61,225 bases of DNA. Origin: an uncultured Verrucomicrobia subdivision 3 bacterium. Lineage in GTDB: Bacteria > Verrucomicrobiota > Verrucomicrobiia > Limisphaerales > UBA8199. The notes beneath the pieces are model-generated. The model was not told where the DNA came from. It saw only the letters and a program-made list of their open reading frames with translations, and searched no databases. Below, piece by piece: positions 27,130 through 35,698 of the stretch. The stretch covers positions 1-61,225 of the forward strand of contig CAIWMU010000057.1 of NCBI GenBank assembly GCA_903913865.1. Reading direction: 5' to 3'. The translations under genes and the position numbers were made by a program. How positions within the stretch are numbered: position 1 is the stretch's first letter; every line of letters begins with the position of its first letter.

Positions 27130-28385
27130 CGGTCGCACTCCCCCATCACAAAGTCAAATGAGCCGAGAATGGCGACGGTGTCGCTCATCATGTGCCCCGG
27201 CAGCATGTGCTGCAGAATGCTGAGATTCACAAATGATGGTGAACGGATCTTCATCCGGTATGGAGTGCCGCCCCCCCTGCTGTTGATGTAAAAACCAAGC
27301 TCCCCCTTCGGGTTCTCGTGTCCGAAATAAATCTCGCCCGCAGGCGCGTTGATGCCCTGCGTCACATTCATGAAGTGGTGGATCAGCTCCTCCATGCGGG
27401 TCAGCACCCGGTCCTTCGGCGGGAGGACGATCTTGCCGTCGGCCACGTTGATGGGGCCTCCCGGCATTTTGTCCAGGCATTGGTGAATGATCCGCACGCT
27501 CTGCCGCATCTCCTCCATCCGCACGAGGTAACGGTCGTAGGAATCGCCCGTCGTTCCCACCGGAACCTCAAAGTCCAGCTGGCTATAGACCAGATAGGGT
27601 TGGTCCTTGCGCAAATCGTATTCCACTCCGCTGCCCCGCAGGTTCGGGCCGGTCAAACCATAGTCGATCGCATCCTCGCGCGAGATGGTTCCCACTCCCT
27701 GCGTCCGGTCCACAAAAATCCGGTTCCGCGTCAGGAGCGTCTCGGTCTCATCGATATTCTCCACCACCTCGTTGACGAACTTGCGGCAGGCATCCACCCA
27801 CCCAGCTGGCAGATCGCGGGAGAGCCCGCCAATCCGGGTGTAGCTGGTGGTAAAGCGGGCTCCGGTCAACGATTCGCAGAGGTTGTAAATCTTTTCACGC
27901 TCCGTGAAGGTGTGCAGGAACACCGTCATCGCCCCCACATCCATTGCGTAGCAGCCCACTCCCAGCAGGTGGGAGGAGATGCGCGCCAGTTCGGCGCAGA
28001 TCACCCGGATGAACTGGCAGCGGGGTGTCAACAGCCCGTCTATCCCCAGCAACTTTTCGACTGCCAGCGCATAGGCGACGTTGTTGGCAAGGGGCGCGAG
28101 GTAATCCAGACGATCCGTGTAGGGGATGAACTGGGTGTAGGTCATGTTCTCGGCGATCTTCTCATCGCCTCGATGCAGGTAACCCACCTCTGGCGCCGCC
28201 TTCGTGATGATCTCTCCGTCCAGCTCCAGAATGATGCGCAGCACCCCGTGTGTTGCCGGATGGGAAGGGCCCATGTTCAGGACCATCTTCTCGCCTGGAA
28301 ACGACTCGTCGGAATCCCCGGGGACGGGAACCCCGGCAGCCTTCGTGGCTGCATCGCGAAATTCAATGTCTCGTGTCTCGGCCAT
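27126..28385 (-). CDS. nuoD: NADH-quinone oxidoreductase subunit D
   Basis: A 419-residue subunit of the quinone-reducing module, related to the large subunit of [NiFe] hydrogenases. Family motifs include LNMGPSHPATHGVLR with the quinone-site His, EVGYLHRGDEKIAENMTYTQ, RVICAELARISSHLLG and GELGFYINSRGGGTPYRMKIR, and the protein ends in GECDR as is usual. ATG 28385 (MAETRDI) is chosen; in-frame codons further upstream overlap the end of nuoC. It lies seven bases after nuoC and overlaps nuoE by four. Confidence 0.96.
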   Translation of the reverse strand: MAETRDIEFRDAATKAAGVPVPGDSDESFPGEKMVLNMGPSHPATHGVLRIILELDGEIITKAAPEVGYLHRGDEKIAENMTYTQFIPYTDRLDYLAPLANNVAYALAVEKLLGIDGLLTPRCQFIRVICAELARISSHLLGVGCYAMDVGAMTVFLHTFTEREKIYNLCESLTGARFTTSYTRIGGLSRDLPAGWVDACRKFVNEVVENIDETETLLTRNRIFVDRTQGVGTISREDAIDYGLTGPNLRGSGVEYDLRKDQPYLVYSQLDFEVPVGTTGDSYDRYLVRMEEMRQSVRIIHQCLDKMPGGPINVADGKIVLPPKDRVLTRMEELIHHFMNVTQGINAPAGEIYFGHENPKGELGFYINSRGGGTPYRMKIRSPSFVNLSILQHMLPGHMMSDTVAILGSFDFVMGECDR

Positions 28386-28392
28386 CTTGGTT

Positions 28393-28992
28393 TCAGGTCG
28401 AACTGGGTTCAGAATCAGCCTCAGGGAGGCGTGCGCGCGGTTCCCGGGAGAGGGCATCCCGGACACCAGACACAGTCACAAAAGGCCCCCCTGCAAGTGG
28501 CGCTTTTTCCGTGAATGCCACTTCAGGAACGCTGCCCGGCCTGCCGGACAACGGAAAATCCTTCAGTAAAGGATGATCCGGATAGCCTTCCCACATCAAA
28601 ATGCGGCGCATATCCGGATGTCCCTTGAACCGGATTCCCATCATGTCGTAAATCTCCCGCTCGTGCCAGTTGGCTGTGCGCCAGACGGTTGTAACGGTCG
28701 GCACCTGCCCAACCTCCTCCGAAACGGCAAGCTTCAGCCGCAGGTAGGACTTGTGCCCATAGCCGTAGAGATGATAAACGAGGGTGAAGCGGGGATCCTC
28801 CCCCAGATTGTCGATGCTGGTGATGTCCACCAGGTAATCGAACTTGAGTTCCTGCTTCGCCACCTGGCAAATCTCATGAATTCGTTCAGGATCAGCCACT
28901 TGCAGCGTCAACTCGCCACGAAAGGCCACGGGCTCAGAGAGGATATCCCCAAATCTGCCCCTGAGCTGCTGTGCAAGTTCTTCGGCTGGCAT
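28393..28992 (-). CDS. nuoC: NADH-quinone oxidoreductase subunit C
   Basis: A 199-residue (30 kDa type) subunit of the peripheral arm of complex I. The conserved core is seen in FDYLVDITSIDNLGE, FTLVYHLYGYGH, VWRTANWHEREIYDMMGIRF and GHPDMRRILMWEGYPDHPLLKDFPL. It is separate from NuoD, unlike the fused NuoCD of enterobacteria. The roughly 40 residues after the core are Pro/Ala-rich and not conserved. It lies 37 bases after nuoB. Confidence 0.95.
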   Translation of the reverse strand: MPAEELAQQLRGRFGDILSEPVAFRGELTLQVADPERIHEICQVAKQELKFDYLVDITSIDNLGEDPRFTLVYHLYGYGHKSYLRLKLAVSEEVGQVPTVTTVWRTANWHEREIYDMMGIRFKGHPDMRRILMWEGYPDHPLLKDFPLSGRPGSVPEVAFTEKAPLAGGPFVTVSGVRDALSREPRARLPEADSEPSST

Positions 28993-29029
28993 GTGTTTTG
29001 GTTAAATGAGCTGGGGCGTTGATCAGGGT

Positions 29030-29536
29030 TCAAGCCACCTTCAGCGTGGATAGGACCGGTTCCTTGGCAATCTTCTGCTGGAGCCGGATCAAACCATCCA
29101 GAAGAGCTTCAGGACGCGGCGGGCAGCCGGCGATGTAAATATCCACCGGCAACAGCTTGTCGATCCCCTGCAATACGGGGTAGCTGCGATACATTCCCCC
29201 TGTTGAGGCACAGGCACCCATGGCGATCACATATTTGGGCTCGGCCATCTGGTCGTAAATCCGCTTCACCGCCAGCGCCATCTTGTAGGTCACCGTGCCT
29301 GCCACAATCATGACATCCGATTGCCGGGGGGAAAAACGCATGACCTCCGCCCCAAAGCGGGAGATGTCATACCGGCTCGCTCCGCTGCCCATCAACTCGA
29401 TTGCGCAGCAGGCCAGCCCCATCGGCATGGGCCAAAGGGAATTCTTGCGGAACCAGTTCAGGGCAGCATCCAGACGCGTATACACGACATCCCCCTCGAT
29501 GCGCGAATCATAGCCTATTTCTGTCGTTTTCTTCAT
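29030..29536 (-). CDS. nuoB: NADH-quinone oxidoreductase subunit B, [4Fe-4S] N2
   Basis: A 168-residue subunit that carries cluster N2, the direct electron donor to quinone. The ligands are in [21 protein letters not shown] and [16 protein letters not shown], all intact. ATG 29536 ([10 protein letters not shown]) fits the family start. The frame stays open to 29710 and would add a hydrophobic N-terminal stretch, but that has no family support. This is the first nuo gene of the cluster: nuoA, which normally lies directly upstream, is not present in the window. Confidence 0.96.
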   Translation of the reverse strand: MKKTTEIGYDSRIEGDVVYTRLDAALNWFRKNSLWPMPMGLACCAIELMGSGASRYDISRFGAEVMRFSPRQSDVMIVAGTVTYKMALAVKRIYDQMAEPKYVIAMGACASTGGMYRSYPVLQGIDKLLPVDIYIAGCPPRPEALLDGLIRLQQKIAKEPVLSTLKVA

Positions 29537-29790
29537 TTTGTGGGCCCCGCCGGGGAAATGCCGGGCACGCCAACCATAATCACCGTTCCAAAACTCAGGC
29601 AAGTTGAATTTGTGATTTTTTTCACAATCTTTTTTCCAACCATCCTGCCAACCCCCCACTACGATCACCAAAAGACCGACACAAATCCAGCAAAAAGAAG
29701 TCCGGCTCATCTAATACACACCCGCACGGTTGCGAACACGAAATCACGGCCGAGAGGGTTATCATGTTGTGAGGCGGGAGGGTGGTCCGC
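29537..29790. promoter_or_regulatory. Gap upstream of nuoB (place where nuoA would be expected)
   Basis: About 250 bases separate nuoB from the HEPN gene upstream on the same strand. No ORF with NuoA features (three helices, an ECG-containing loop) is seen in any frame. The nuo promoter should be here or further upstream, but I see no clear promoter motif. Confidence 0.5.
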
Positions 29791-30249
29791 TCACTCCACA
29801 AACGCAGCCAACTCAGCTTCAAGGATCCTGAATGTGTCTTCCAACCGCATCACCAGTGGCAACATTTTCTGCCAATCCAGATCAAAGGAATAGGCGTTGC
29901 GGAAAACATGACGGAAGCGCAGGTATTCGATGAGTGAGTCGTGCAGCTCATCCGACAGCAAAGCTGGCCGGTGCATTGTTGGCTCTTTCATCCTCAGCAG
30001 GAGTTGACGATGCCAGGAGTCTCCCCGCACTGGCTCTCCGTCCAACTCCACCGCTACACGCTTAAAAATATTTTCCACGCCCGTGTAGAAGGAGTGGAGC
30101 ACGGCCGCCAGTGCAGACAACTCAATTTCCGTCGGGACCGTGGTCCGGCATTTGGTGAGCAGTGGATGAATCCCTGAGAGCAACCGCTGCAATTGCTCCC
30201 GTTCGGTGGACTGTTGCTTTCGGAACTTATCCCACGCGGATGAGTTCAT
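29791..30249 (-). CDS. HEPN domain, HepT-like protein
   Basis: A 152-residue helical protein of the HEPN superfamily. HepT-type members are RNA-cleaving toxins paired with a MNT nucleotidyltransferase antitoxin. The conserved helix carries LRFRHVFRNAYSFDLDW; read against the RX4HXY toxin motif, Arg113 and Tyr120 are present but the His position is Asn118. That variant may be normal for this subfamily or may mean weak RNase activity. The start at 30249 overlaps the end of the MNT gene by 23 bases, so the two are translationally coupled in the order antitoxin then toxin. The nuo operon follows on the same strand after 254 bases. Confidence 0.82.
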   Translation of the reverse strand: MNSSAWDKFRKQQSTEREQLQRLLSGIHPLLTKCRTTVPTEIELSALAAVLHSFYTGVENIFKRVAVELDGEPVRGDSWHRQLLLRMKEPTMHRPALLSDELHDSLIEYLRFRHVFRNAYSFDLDWQKMLPLVMRLEDTFRILEAELAAFVE

Positions 30250-30508
30250 TTTCCATGCGGAGATGGCGGGTGAATGGGGTGTTGATGTCCAGATCGATCA
30301 AATCAACCGAGCGGCCAATCAAATCACTGACGCGGGCGCCCATTCGATAGAAAACAGACGGCGGCAGGCCGGAAACCGCCAGATCAAGGTCGGAGGACAA
30401 GTCATCGGTTCCCCTAGCTGCGGAGCCATAAACGTAAATTTCCCGGGCGCCAGCCTTCTTGAGTTCTGCGGCGGCGCGCTGGATTAAAATACTTGTCGCG
30501 GTGCTCAC
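30227..30508 (-). CDS. MNT-type minimal nucleotidyltransferase (MntA-like antitoxin)
   Basis: A protein of about 93 residues with the minimal nucleotidyltransferase fold. The catalytic signature GSAARGTDDLSSDLDLAV gives Gly28-Ser29 and the metal-binding Asp40-x-Asp42. In characterised MntA-HepT pairs such enzymes AMPylate the HEPN toxin on the tyrosine of RX4HXY and thereby silence it. There is no in-frame ATG: GTG at 30508 is chosen because it starts at a natural helix, with TTG at 30547 as the alternative. It precedes and overlaps the HEPN gene. Directly upstream lies a tandem repeat block. Confidence 0.85.
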   Translation of the reverse strand: MSTATSILIQRAAAELKKAGAREIYVYGSAARGTDDLSSDLDLAVSGLPPSVFYRMGARVSDLIGRSVDLIDLDINTPFTRHLRMENELIRVG

Positions 30509-30551
30509 GCTGGGTCTTAATTTGCATCCCGTTGCGATGAAAGTCAAAAAG

Positions 30552-30913
30552 CAAAGGGGTCAGTCCTCACTTTTGACAGTTGGGGACCTTTCGCAATTTC
30601 CCCACCCCACCCGGAGGTTTGGTATCCAGCCGGGAGTCATCCGCCATGCGCCCTGGTGTCCCTGCGCGGACCCATGCAGCCGATATGAGATGTGAAAAGC
30701 CATTGTGCCAATCCATTGGCGGCACTGAAGCTCCCAAACGATGCAGGTTTTGCAGGTCGCCCAATGCTGGCGGTGTGACGCCCCTACAGGGCTTGCGGAT
30801 GGGTTTGGGGCGGCCTACACCCGGGCTTTGCAGCCCGGGCTATCACATTTTGCCCTTACAGGGCAGCCCGCGCGAACACACGACGCACCCTCGAATGGAA
30901 CGTGGGACAGCCC
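30552..30913. repeat. About 360-bp direct repeat, copy A
   Basis: This copy starts with caaaggggtcagtcctcac plus ttttgacagttgggg and ends at cgtgggacagccc. It recurs 439 bases downstream (30991-31352) in the same orientation with only scattered substitutions. It contains nested palindromes such as cccgggctttgcagcccggg. The open frames in it are not conserved gene families, so it is annotated as non-coding repeat DNA. Confidence 0.85.
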
Positions 30914-30990
30914 GAGGTGCATACAGGGCAGCCAGAAGAGGCGCGAACACACGATGGCTACGAATGCCAGCGGGTGGTAAAAACCAGCCA

Positions 30991-31352
30991 CAAAGGGGTC
31001 AGTCCTCACTTTTGACAGTTGGGGACCTTTCGCAATTTCCCCACCCCACCCGGAGGTTTGGTATCCAGCCGGGAGTCATCCGCCATGCGCCCTGGCGTCC
31101 CTGCGCCTACCCATGCAGCCGATATGATATGTGAAAAGCCATTGTGCCAATCCATTGGCGGCACTGAAGCTCCCAAACGATGCAGGTTTTGCAGGTCGCC
31201 CAATGCTGGCGGTGTGACGCCCCTACAGGGCTTGGGGATGGGTTTGGGGCGGCCTGCACCCGGGCTTTGCAGCCCGGGCTATCACATTTTGCCCTTACAG
31301 GGCAGCCCGCGCGAACACACGACGCACCCTCGAATGGAACGTGGGACAGCCC
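30991..31352. repeat. About 360-bp direct repeat, copy B
   Basis: Second copy of 30552-30913, offset by 439 bases. About 77 bases of unrelated sequence (30914-30990) separate the two copies. Differences are single-base changes, suggesting a recent duplication. Confidence 0.85.
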
Positions 31353-31364
31353 AAGTGGCTTACA

Positions 31365-31417
31365 TAAAGGGGTCAGTCCTCACTATTGACAGTTGGGACC
31401 TGGCGCAAATCTCCCCG
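31365..31417. repeat. Partial third copy of the repeat head, upstream of lptD
   Basis: The first 50 or so bases of the repeat (taaaggggtcagtcctcact then attgacagttggga) occur a third time and then diverge. This puts a repeat end about 130 bases upstream of the LptD start codon, inside its likely promoter region. Confidence 0.75.
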
Positions 31418-31545
31418 GGAACCCGGGAGCCCGCTTCCGCACCCACAACATCCAGCTTAACCCTTCATGAATGCGCCCTGCTGTTTGTGCTGCCGCAGAT
31501 CACACTTGGCAGGCTCAGGTTGTTCTGCTTAGCTCAGGCTGCACG

Positions 31546-33753
31546 ATGAGAACCTTGGTCCGATATTTTGCGGTGATGTTCTGCCTAGGCGCGGCACCCC
31601 TGGTCATGGCGCAGCAGGCACCGACTTGGGAGATCGAATCCCTGGCAGGCCAGGGGGCGGTTGAATACGATCTCAACACCGGCATGGTGACGGCCACGAA
31701 CGGGGTGGTTGTGCGCTACGGGGGAGGCATCCTCAGTGCCGGCCAGGTTTCCGTGAACCAGAATTCCGGCGAGGTGATCGCCTGGGACAAGGTCAGGATC
31801 CAGCAGGGGGACCTGATCTGGGCAGGAGACCAGGTTCGCTACAATTTCAAGACCCGCCAGATGGAAGCCCAGCAGTTCCGCGTCGGGAAACCACCGGTGT
31901 TTATCGGCGGGGATGGCCTCCACGCCCAGAAGACCACCAACGGGGTTTATTCAGCCACGAATGCATTGGTCACGGCCGATGACATTTCCTCCCCCCTGAT
32001 CAAGCTACGCGCAAAATCGGTGATCATCCGCCCCGGCAAGCGGGTCGAGGCTCGGTCAGCCACCCTGTATGCGGGTTCTGTTCCGGTGTTCTATTTTCCC
32101 TATTATTCCCGCAGCCTTGCCGGGGAGGGCAACCACTTCAACTTTGTGCCCGGTTACCGGAGCCGTTTTGGCGCCTACATGCTCACCGGCTACCACTGGG
32201 AGTTGAATGAGCAGCTGGATGGTGAATTCCACATGGATTACCGCACACGCCGGGGTGCGGGCGTTGGCCCGGATTTCAATTACCACCTGGGCGAGTGGGG
32301 GGATGGCTCCATCAAATACTATTACGCCCGTGATGAGAATCCCGGCCTCGACAAGAACCTCTCCTTCACCACGCCCCCCTCGGACCGCCAGCGGGTGGAT
32401 GCCTCCTATCTCGCAATCCCCTCCACCAACCTGAACGCCCGTGCACGGGTCCGCTACCAGACGGATCCCGGGGTGGTCAGGGAATTCTACGAGGGGGATT
32501 ACCGCAAGAATGCCCAGCCGAGCACCTTTGTGGAGGTCAACAAGTTCTGGAGCAACTTCTCCCTCGATTTCTATGCCCAGCCCCGGGTGAATGACTTTCT
32601 GGATACGGTGGAGCGCCTCCCCGAAGTCCGTCTGACCGGTTTCCGGCAGGAGATCGGGGAAACCCCGCTCTATTATGAAAGCGAAAGCTCGGCCGGATGG
32701 TATCGCCAACTCTACGGTGAGACAAACGACCTCCTCGTGCTGCCCGCCTACTCCGCAGCCCGTGCGGATACCTATCATCAGGTGCTGCTGCCATGGTCCT
32801 TTTTTGGCTGGCTGAATGTGACTCCCCGGGTGGGCGGAAGGTTCACCTATTACGCCCAAAGCCAGGGACCCGGGGCCTACACGGATGAGGAATACCGGGG
32901 GGTATTCAACACCGGTGCGGAAGTTTCCACGAAGATGAGCCGCCTCTGGGCGGGAGCGCACAGTTCCTTTTTGGAAGCGGACGGCTTCCGGCACATCCTT
33001 GAGCCCTCCGTTAACTATGTTTACGTGCCGAGGCCCAACGTCACTCCGACCCAACTGCCCGCCTTTGACACAGTTCTCCCCAGCCTCCGGCTGCTCCCGA
33101 TCGATTACCCCGATTACAACGCCATCGACTCCATCGACAGCCAAAACGTGACCCGGTTCGGCCTGCGCAACAAAATCCAGACGAAGCGGGACGGCAAGGT
33201 GGTGAATCTCGCCTACTGGGATGTTTACACCGATTGGCGCCTCCGGCCGGATGCGAACCAGACCACCTTTGCGGATGTCTATTCGGACCTGGTGTTAAAA
33301 CCCAGACGCTGGCTGACCGTGGAATCCCTGACGCGCCACGACATCGATGCCGGCTCCTTCCCGATGTCCCTCACCACGGCCACCATTGAACCGAACGACC
33401 GTTTTGCATGGACCGTCGGCCAGTTTTATCTCCGTCAGGATACCAGCACCCTCCCCACCTCGACCGGGGAAGGTCAGAACCTCTTCCTCAACAGCCTCCT
33501 CTACCGCCTGAATGAGAATTGGGCCTTCCGGGCCACCCACCATTTTGATGCCCGCACAGGCCGGATGCAGGAGCAGTATTATTCGATCTACCGGGATTTC
33601 CGCAGCTGGACCGGGGCACTGACCGTTCGCCTCCGGGAGGGGATTGGGCAGCCGGATGACTTCACGGTGGGCTTCACCTTCTCGCTGAAGGCCTTCCCGA
33701 AATACGGGGTCGGCCGCGACGCCCCCCGCCCCTACTACCTGCTTGGATCCTAA
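31546..33753 (+). CDS. lptD: LPS-assembly outer-membrane protein LptD
   Basis: A 735-residue outer-membrane beta-barrel that inserts lipopolysaccharide into the outer leaflet. ATG 31546 is chosen because it starts a signal peptide (RTLVRYFAVMFCLGAAPLVMA-Q). An OstA/LptA-like jellyroll domain follows (roughly residues 25-190, GAVEYDLNTGMVTATNGV), and then the barrel with the typical FYFPYYSRSLAGEG and FRHILEPSVNYVYVPRP. No cysteine is present in the mature part, so the disulfides needed by E. coli LptD are absent. It implies the organism makes LPS. No lptE is next to it. Its stop codon overlaps the convergent metallophosphoesterase stop by four bases. Confidence 0.88.
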   Translation: MRTLVRYFAVMFCLGAAPLVMAQQAPTWEIESLAGQGAVEYDLNTGMVTATNGVVVRYGGGILSAGQVSVNQNSGEVIAWDKVRIQQGDLIWAGDQVRYNFKTRQMEAQQFRVGKPPVFIGGDGLHAQKTTNGVYSATNALVTADDISSPLIKLRAKSVIIRPGKRVEARSATLYAGSVPVFYFPYYSRSLAGEGNHFNFVPGYRSRFGAYMLTGYHWELNEQLDGEFHMDYRTRRGAGVGPDFNYHLGEWGDGSIKYYYARDENPGLDKNLSFTTPPSDRQRVDASYLAIPSTNLNARARVRYQTDPGVVREFYEGDYRKNAQPSTFVEVNKFWSNFSLDFYAQPRVNDFLDTVERLPEVRLTGFRQEIGETPLYYESESSAGWYRQLYGETNDLLVLPAYSAARADTYHQVLLPWSFFGWLNVTPRVGGRFTYYAQSQGPGAYTDEEYRGVFNTGAEVSTKMSRLWAGAHSSFLEADGFRHILEPSVNYVYVPRPNVTPTQLPAFDTVLPSLRLLPIDYPDYNAIDSIDSQNVTRFGLRNKIQTKRDGKVVNLAYWDVYTDWRLRPDANQTTFADVYSDLVLKPRRWLTVESLTRHDIDAGSFPMSLTTATIEPNDRFAWTVGQFYLRQDTSTLPTSTGEGQNLFLNSLLYRLNENWAFRATHHFDARTGRMQEQYYSIYRDFRSWTGALTVRLREGIGQPDDFTVGFTFSLKAFPKYGVGRDAPRPYYLLGS

Positions 33754-34727
33754 GGTTTGCCAAGGACTCCCTTGGTGAACCGGGGGCTCGTCCGGCCGCT
33801 CAGGTCCAGCCGGACCCTGTAGTAGCCTCCGTCCTTCAGCAACTCCGTCCCGGCCAGGGACGGGCACAGCCGCACCTTGAACGGTTTCCATTTCTTGGCC
33901 TGGTTTAACGCGGTGGTCATGCGCAGAACGCTGGGGCCGAATCGCAGGATGGGCATTCCGGCGAGAAGTCGGCTCTTCCAGAACACCAGATTTGTGTGCA
34001 GATGCCCGATGATGGTTTGCTCGATCTGGGCAATCCGGCTCTGAACCATCGGCTCATCCAAAAGAAATGGCAGGGCGGAGGGATCGTGGCAGAAAAGAAG
34101 AATCCTGCCGCCCGGTTCAATCGAGGCAAAACCGTTCCGGATCTCCTCCAGATGCCCGGCGCGCAACTCCTCCCAGGCGGACCTTTCCTCAGGCAGTGTA
34201 TCCTTCAGAAAGACCGGCAGGGCCAGCAGTGAGGATGTGACCCCGAGAAGACGGTAGGGACCGATATCCACGCGCCAGAACGGTTTCAAACCCAGTTCGC
34301 CCACCCCCCGGTGGAAGCTGGCCAGGCGCATGCCGCCTTTGGCCCCCATCATGCTGAGCTTGCCCAGTTCATGGTCCCCGAAGGTGAAGGAGCAACGCCC
34401 GGGGAAGGTTGCCCGCAACCGGTCCAGACAGGTCTTGGAACTCTGAAAAGAGGGCTCATCCACGAGCCCGACAAACCCCGAGTCGCAGGAGTAATCCCCA
34501 TTCGAGACGAGGTAGTCAGCATTTTTTGCACACTCAATGAACTGCTCCAGAAGTGGCCAGCGGTCGAGGGGGCGGTGCAGCCAGATGTATTTTCTGAAGA
34601 GCCTCAGGAGGAGTTTTGCCCGGGGATTCCGGATGCCCTCGAACTCATATTCATGCCCTCGCGCCCGCTCCAGTGGGCCTGGGTAATGGATATCGCTGAC
34701 GATCGCCAGTTCCACAAATGTGCTCAT
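33750..34727 (-). CDS. Metallophosphoesterase (calcineurin-like)
   Basis: A 325-residue cytosolic metal-dependent phosphohydrolase. The family metal ligands are seen in order: SDIH (Asp12, His14), SNGDYSCD (Asp78), FGDHE (His119), LLFCHDPS and IIGHLH. It lies 27 bases after a diacylglycerol-kinase-like gene on the same strand, so a role in lipid or envelope phosphate-ester metabolism is possible. The family is too broad for a substrate call. It ends by overlapping the lptD stop on the opposite strand. Confidence 0.85.
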   Translation of the reverse strand: MSTFVELAIVSDIHYPGPLERARGHEYEFEGIRNPRAKLLLRLFRKYIWLHRPLDRWPLLEQFIECAKNADYLVSNGDYSCDSGFVGLVDEPSFQSSKTCLDRLRATFPGRCSFTFGDHELGKLSMMGAKGGMRLASFHRGVGELGLKPFWRVDIGPYRLLGVTSSLLALPVFLKDTLPEERSAWEELRAGHLEEIRNGFASIEPGGRILLFCHDPSALPFLLDEPMVQSRIAQIEQTIIGHLHTNLVFWKSRLLAGMPILRFGPSVLRMTTALNQAKKWKPFKVRLCPSLAGTELLKDGGYYRVRLDLSGRTSPRFTKGVLGKP

Positions 34728-34754
34728 CTCAAAATAACTCCTGCAACGGCGGGT

Positions 34755-35648
34755 TCATGCGGGTGTCATAACCCTCAAAGCCAGCGGGTCGAGCCCGAAC
34801 CTGGCCGGAACCTTTCCGCCCCATTCCCCATCCACTTCAAATGGCGTTTCCCCGCTGCTTGAGAGTTCAAACTCCCGCGCCTGAAACCTCCGCACCGCAC
34901 TCGCTGGCAGGCTGCCCCGCAGCAGGAGGGAGGGGCCGCAAAGGGCCAGCACCCCCAAATTGACCTTGGGAAACACCAGCACATCGAGCAATCCGTCCGT
35001 AAGATCCGCCGCAGGGAATAGCCGGTAATCGCCACCATATAAACGGCCGTTGCCAATCAATACCAGCTGACCCGCTTCCCGCTGGTTCCGGCCCACAACT
35101 TCGATGAGTGTCTGCTTCGCCAGCAGGGCACCCAAACCGGCCCAGACATAGGCCAGCGGTCCCACCTTTTTCTTGAGCTTCCAGCTGACCCGCTCTATGG
35201 ATCGGGCGTCCAGCCCCGCACCCGCCAGTTGGGCGAAATACCGGCGTGTGCCACCCTCCCGGGGACCGTGCTCAACCCACGGAAGATCAATCGTGCGGAC
35301 ACGGCCGGAATGAAGGACATCCCAGGCGGCTTTCAACTCGAAGGGGATCGACAATTCCCGGGCAAAGACGTTGACCGTTCCAAGGGGGATGACCCCAAAC
35401 CGGGCTTGGGCAAGGCCACCCGGCGTTGAGGCAATCCCGTTGAGGGTTTCGTTGACCGTCCCATCCCCGCCGGCGGCGATGATGCAGTCGAACCCCTCAC
35501 CCACCGCTTCCACAGCCAGACGCCGTGCGGCACCGGCGGCGGTGGTCATCTTCAACGTGAAGCCACCGGCATACTGGTCAAGGTTGCTTCTAAACCGCCG
35601 GGCTTTGTCACCCTTGGCGGTCGGATTAAAAATGAGGCACGCAGGCAC
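34755..35648 (-). CDS. Diacylglycerol kinase / YegS-type lipid kinase family protein
   Basis: A 297-residue lipid kinase of the DAGK catalytic family, which transfers phosphate from ATP to diacylglycerol-type lipids or related alcohols. N-terminal LIFNPTAKGDKARR and the nucleotide-binding signature AAGGDGTVNETLNGIA (GGDGTVNE at 60-67) are clear, as is IPLGTVNVFARELSIP. There is no signal peptide; it is expected on the cytosolic face of the membrane. It lies 50 bases after the subtilase gene and 27 before the metallophosphoesterase gene. Whether it is DgkB-like or YegS-like cannot be decided. Confidence 0.88.
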   Translation of the reverse strand: MPACLIFNPTAKGDKARRFRSNLDQYAGGFTLKMTTAAGAARRLAVEAVGEGFDCIIAAGGDGTVNETLNGIASTPGGLAQARFGVIPLGTVNVFARELSIPFELKAAWDVLHSGRVRTIDLPWVEHGPREGGTRRYFAQLAGAGLDARSIERVSWKLKKKVGPLAYVWAGLGALLAKQTLIEVVGRNQREAGQLVLIGNGRLYGGDYRLFPAADLTDGLLDVLVFPKVNLGVLALCGPSLLLRGSLPASAVRRFQAREFELSSSGETPFEVDGEWGGKVPARFGLDPLALRVMTPA

Positions 35649-35698
35649 GCTTCATCATTTCCCCACAGCCATCTTCCGTCGAGGAGAAATCCGCATGC

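Noticed and set aside
29536..29710. Longer nuoB start giving a hydrophobic N-terminus
   Set aside because: The added stretch is not NuoB- or NuoA-like. The ATG at 29536 matches the family start.
30580..31549. Open frames of about 180 codons in both repeat copies
   Set aside because: They are present because the repeat is duplicated. The translation shows no domain and includes palindromic segments.
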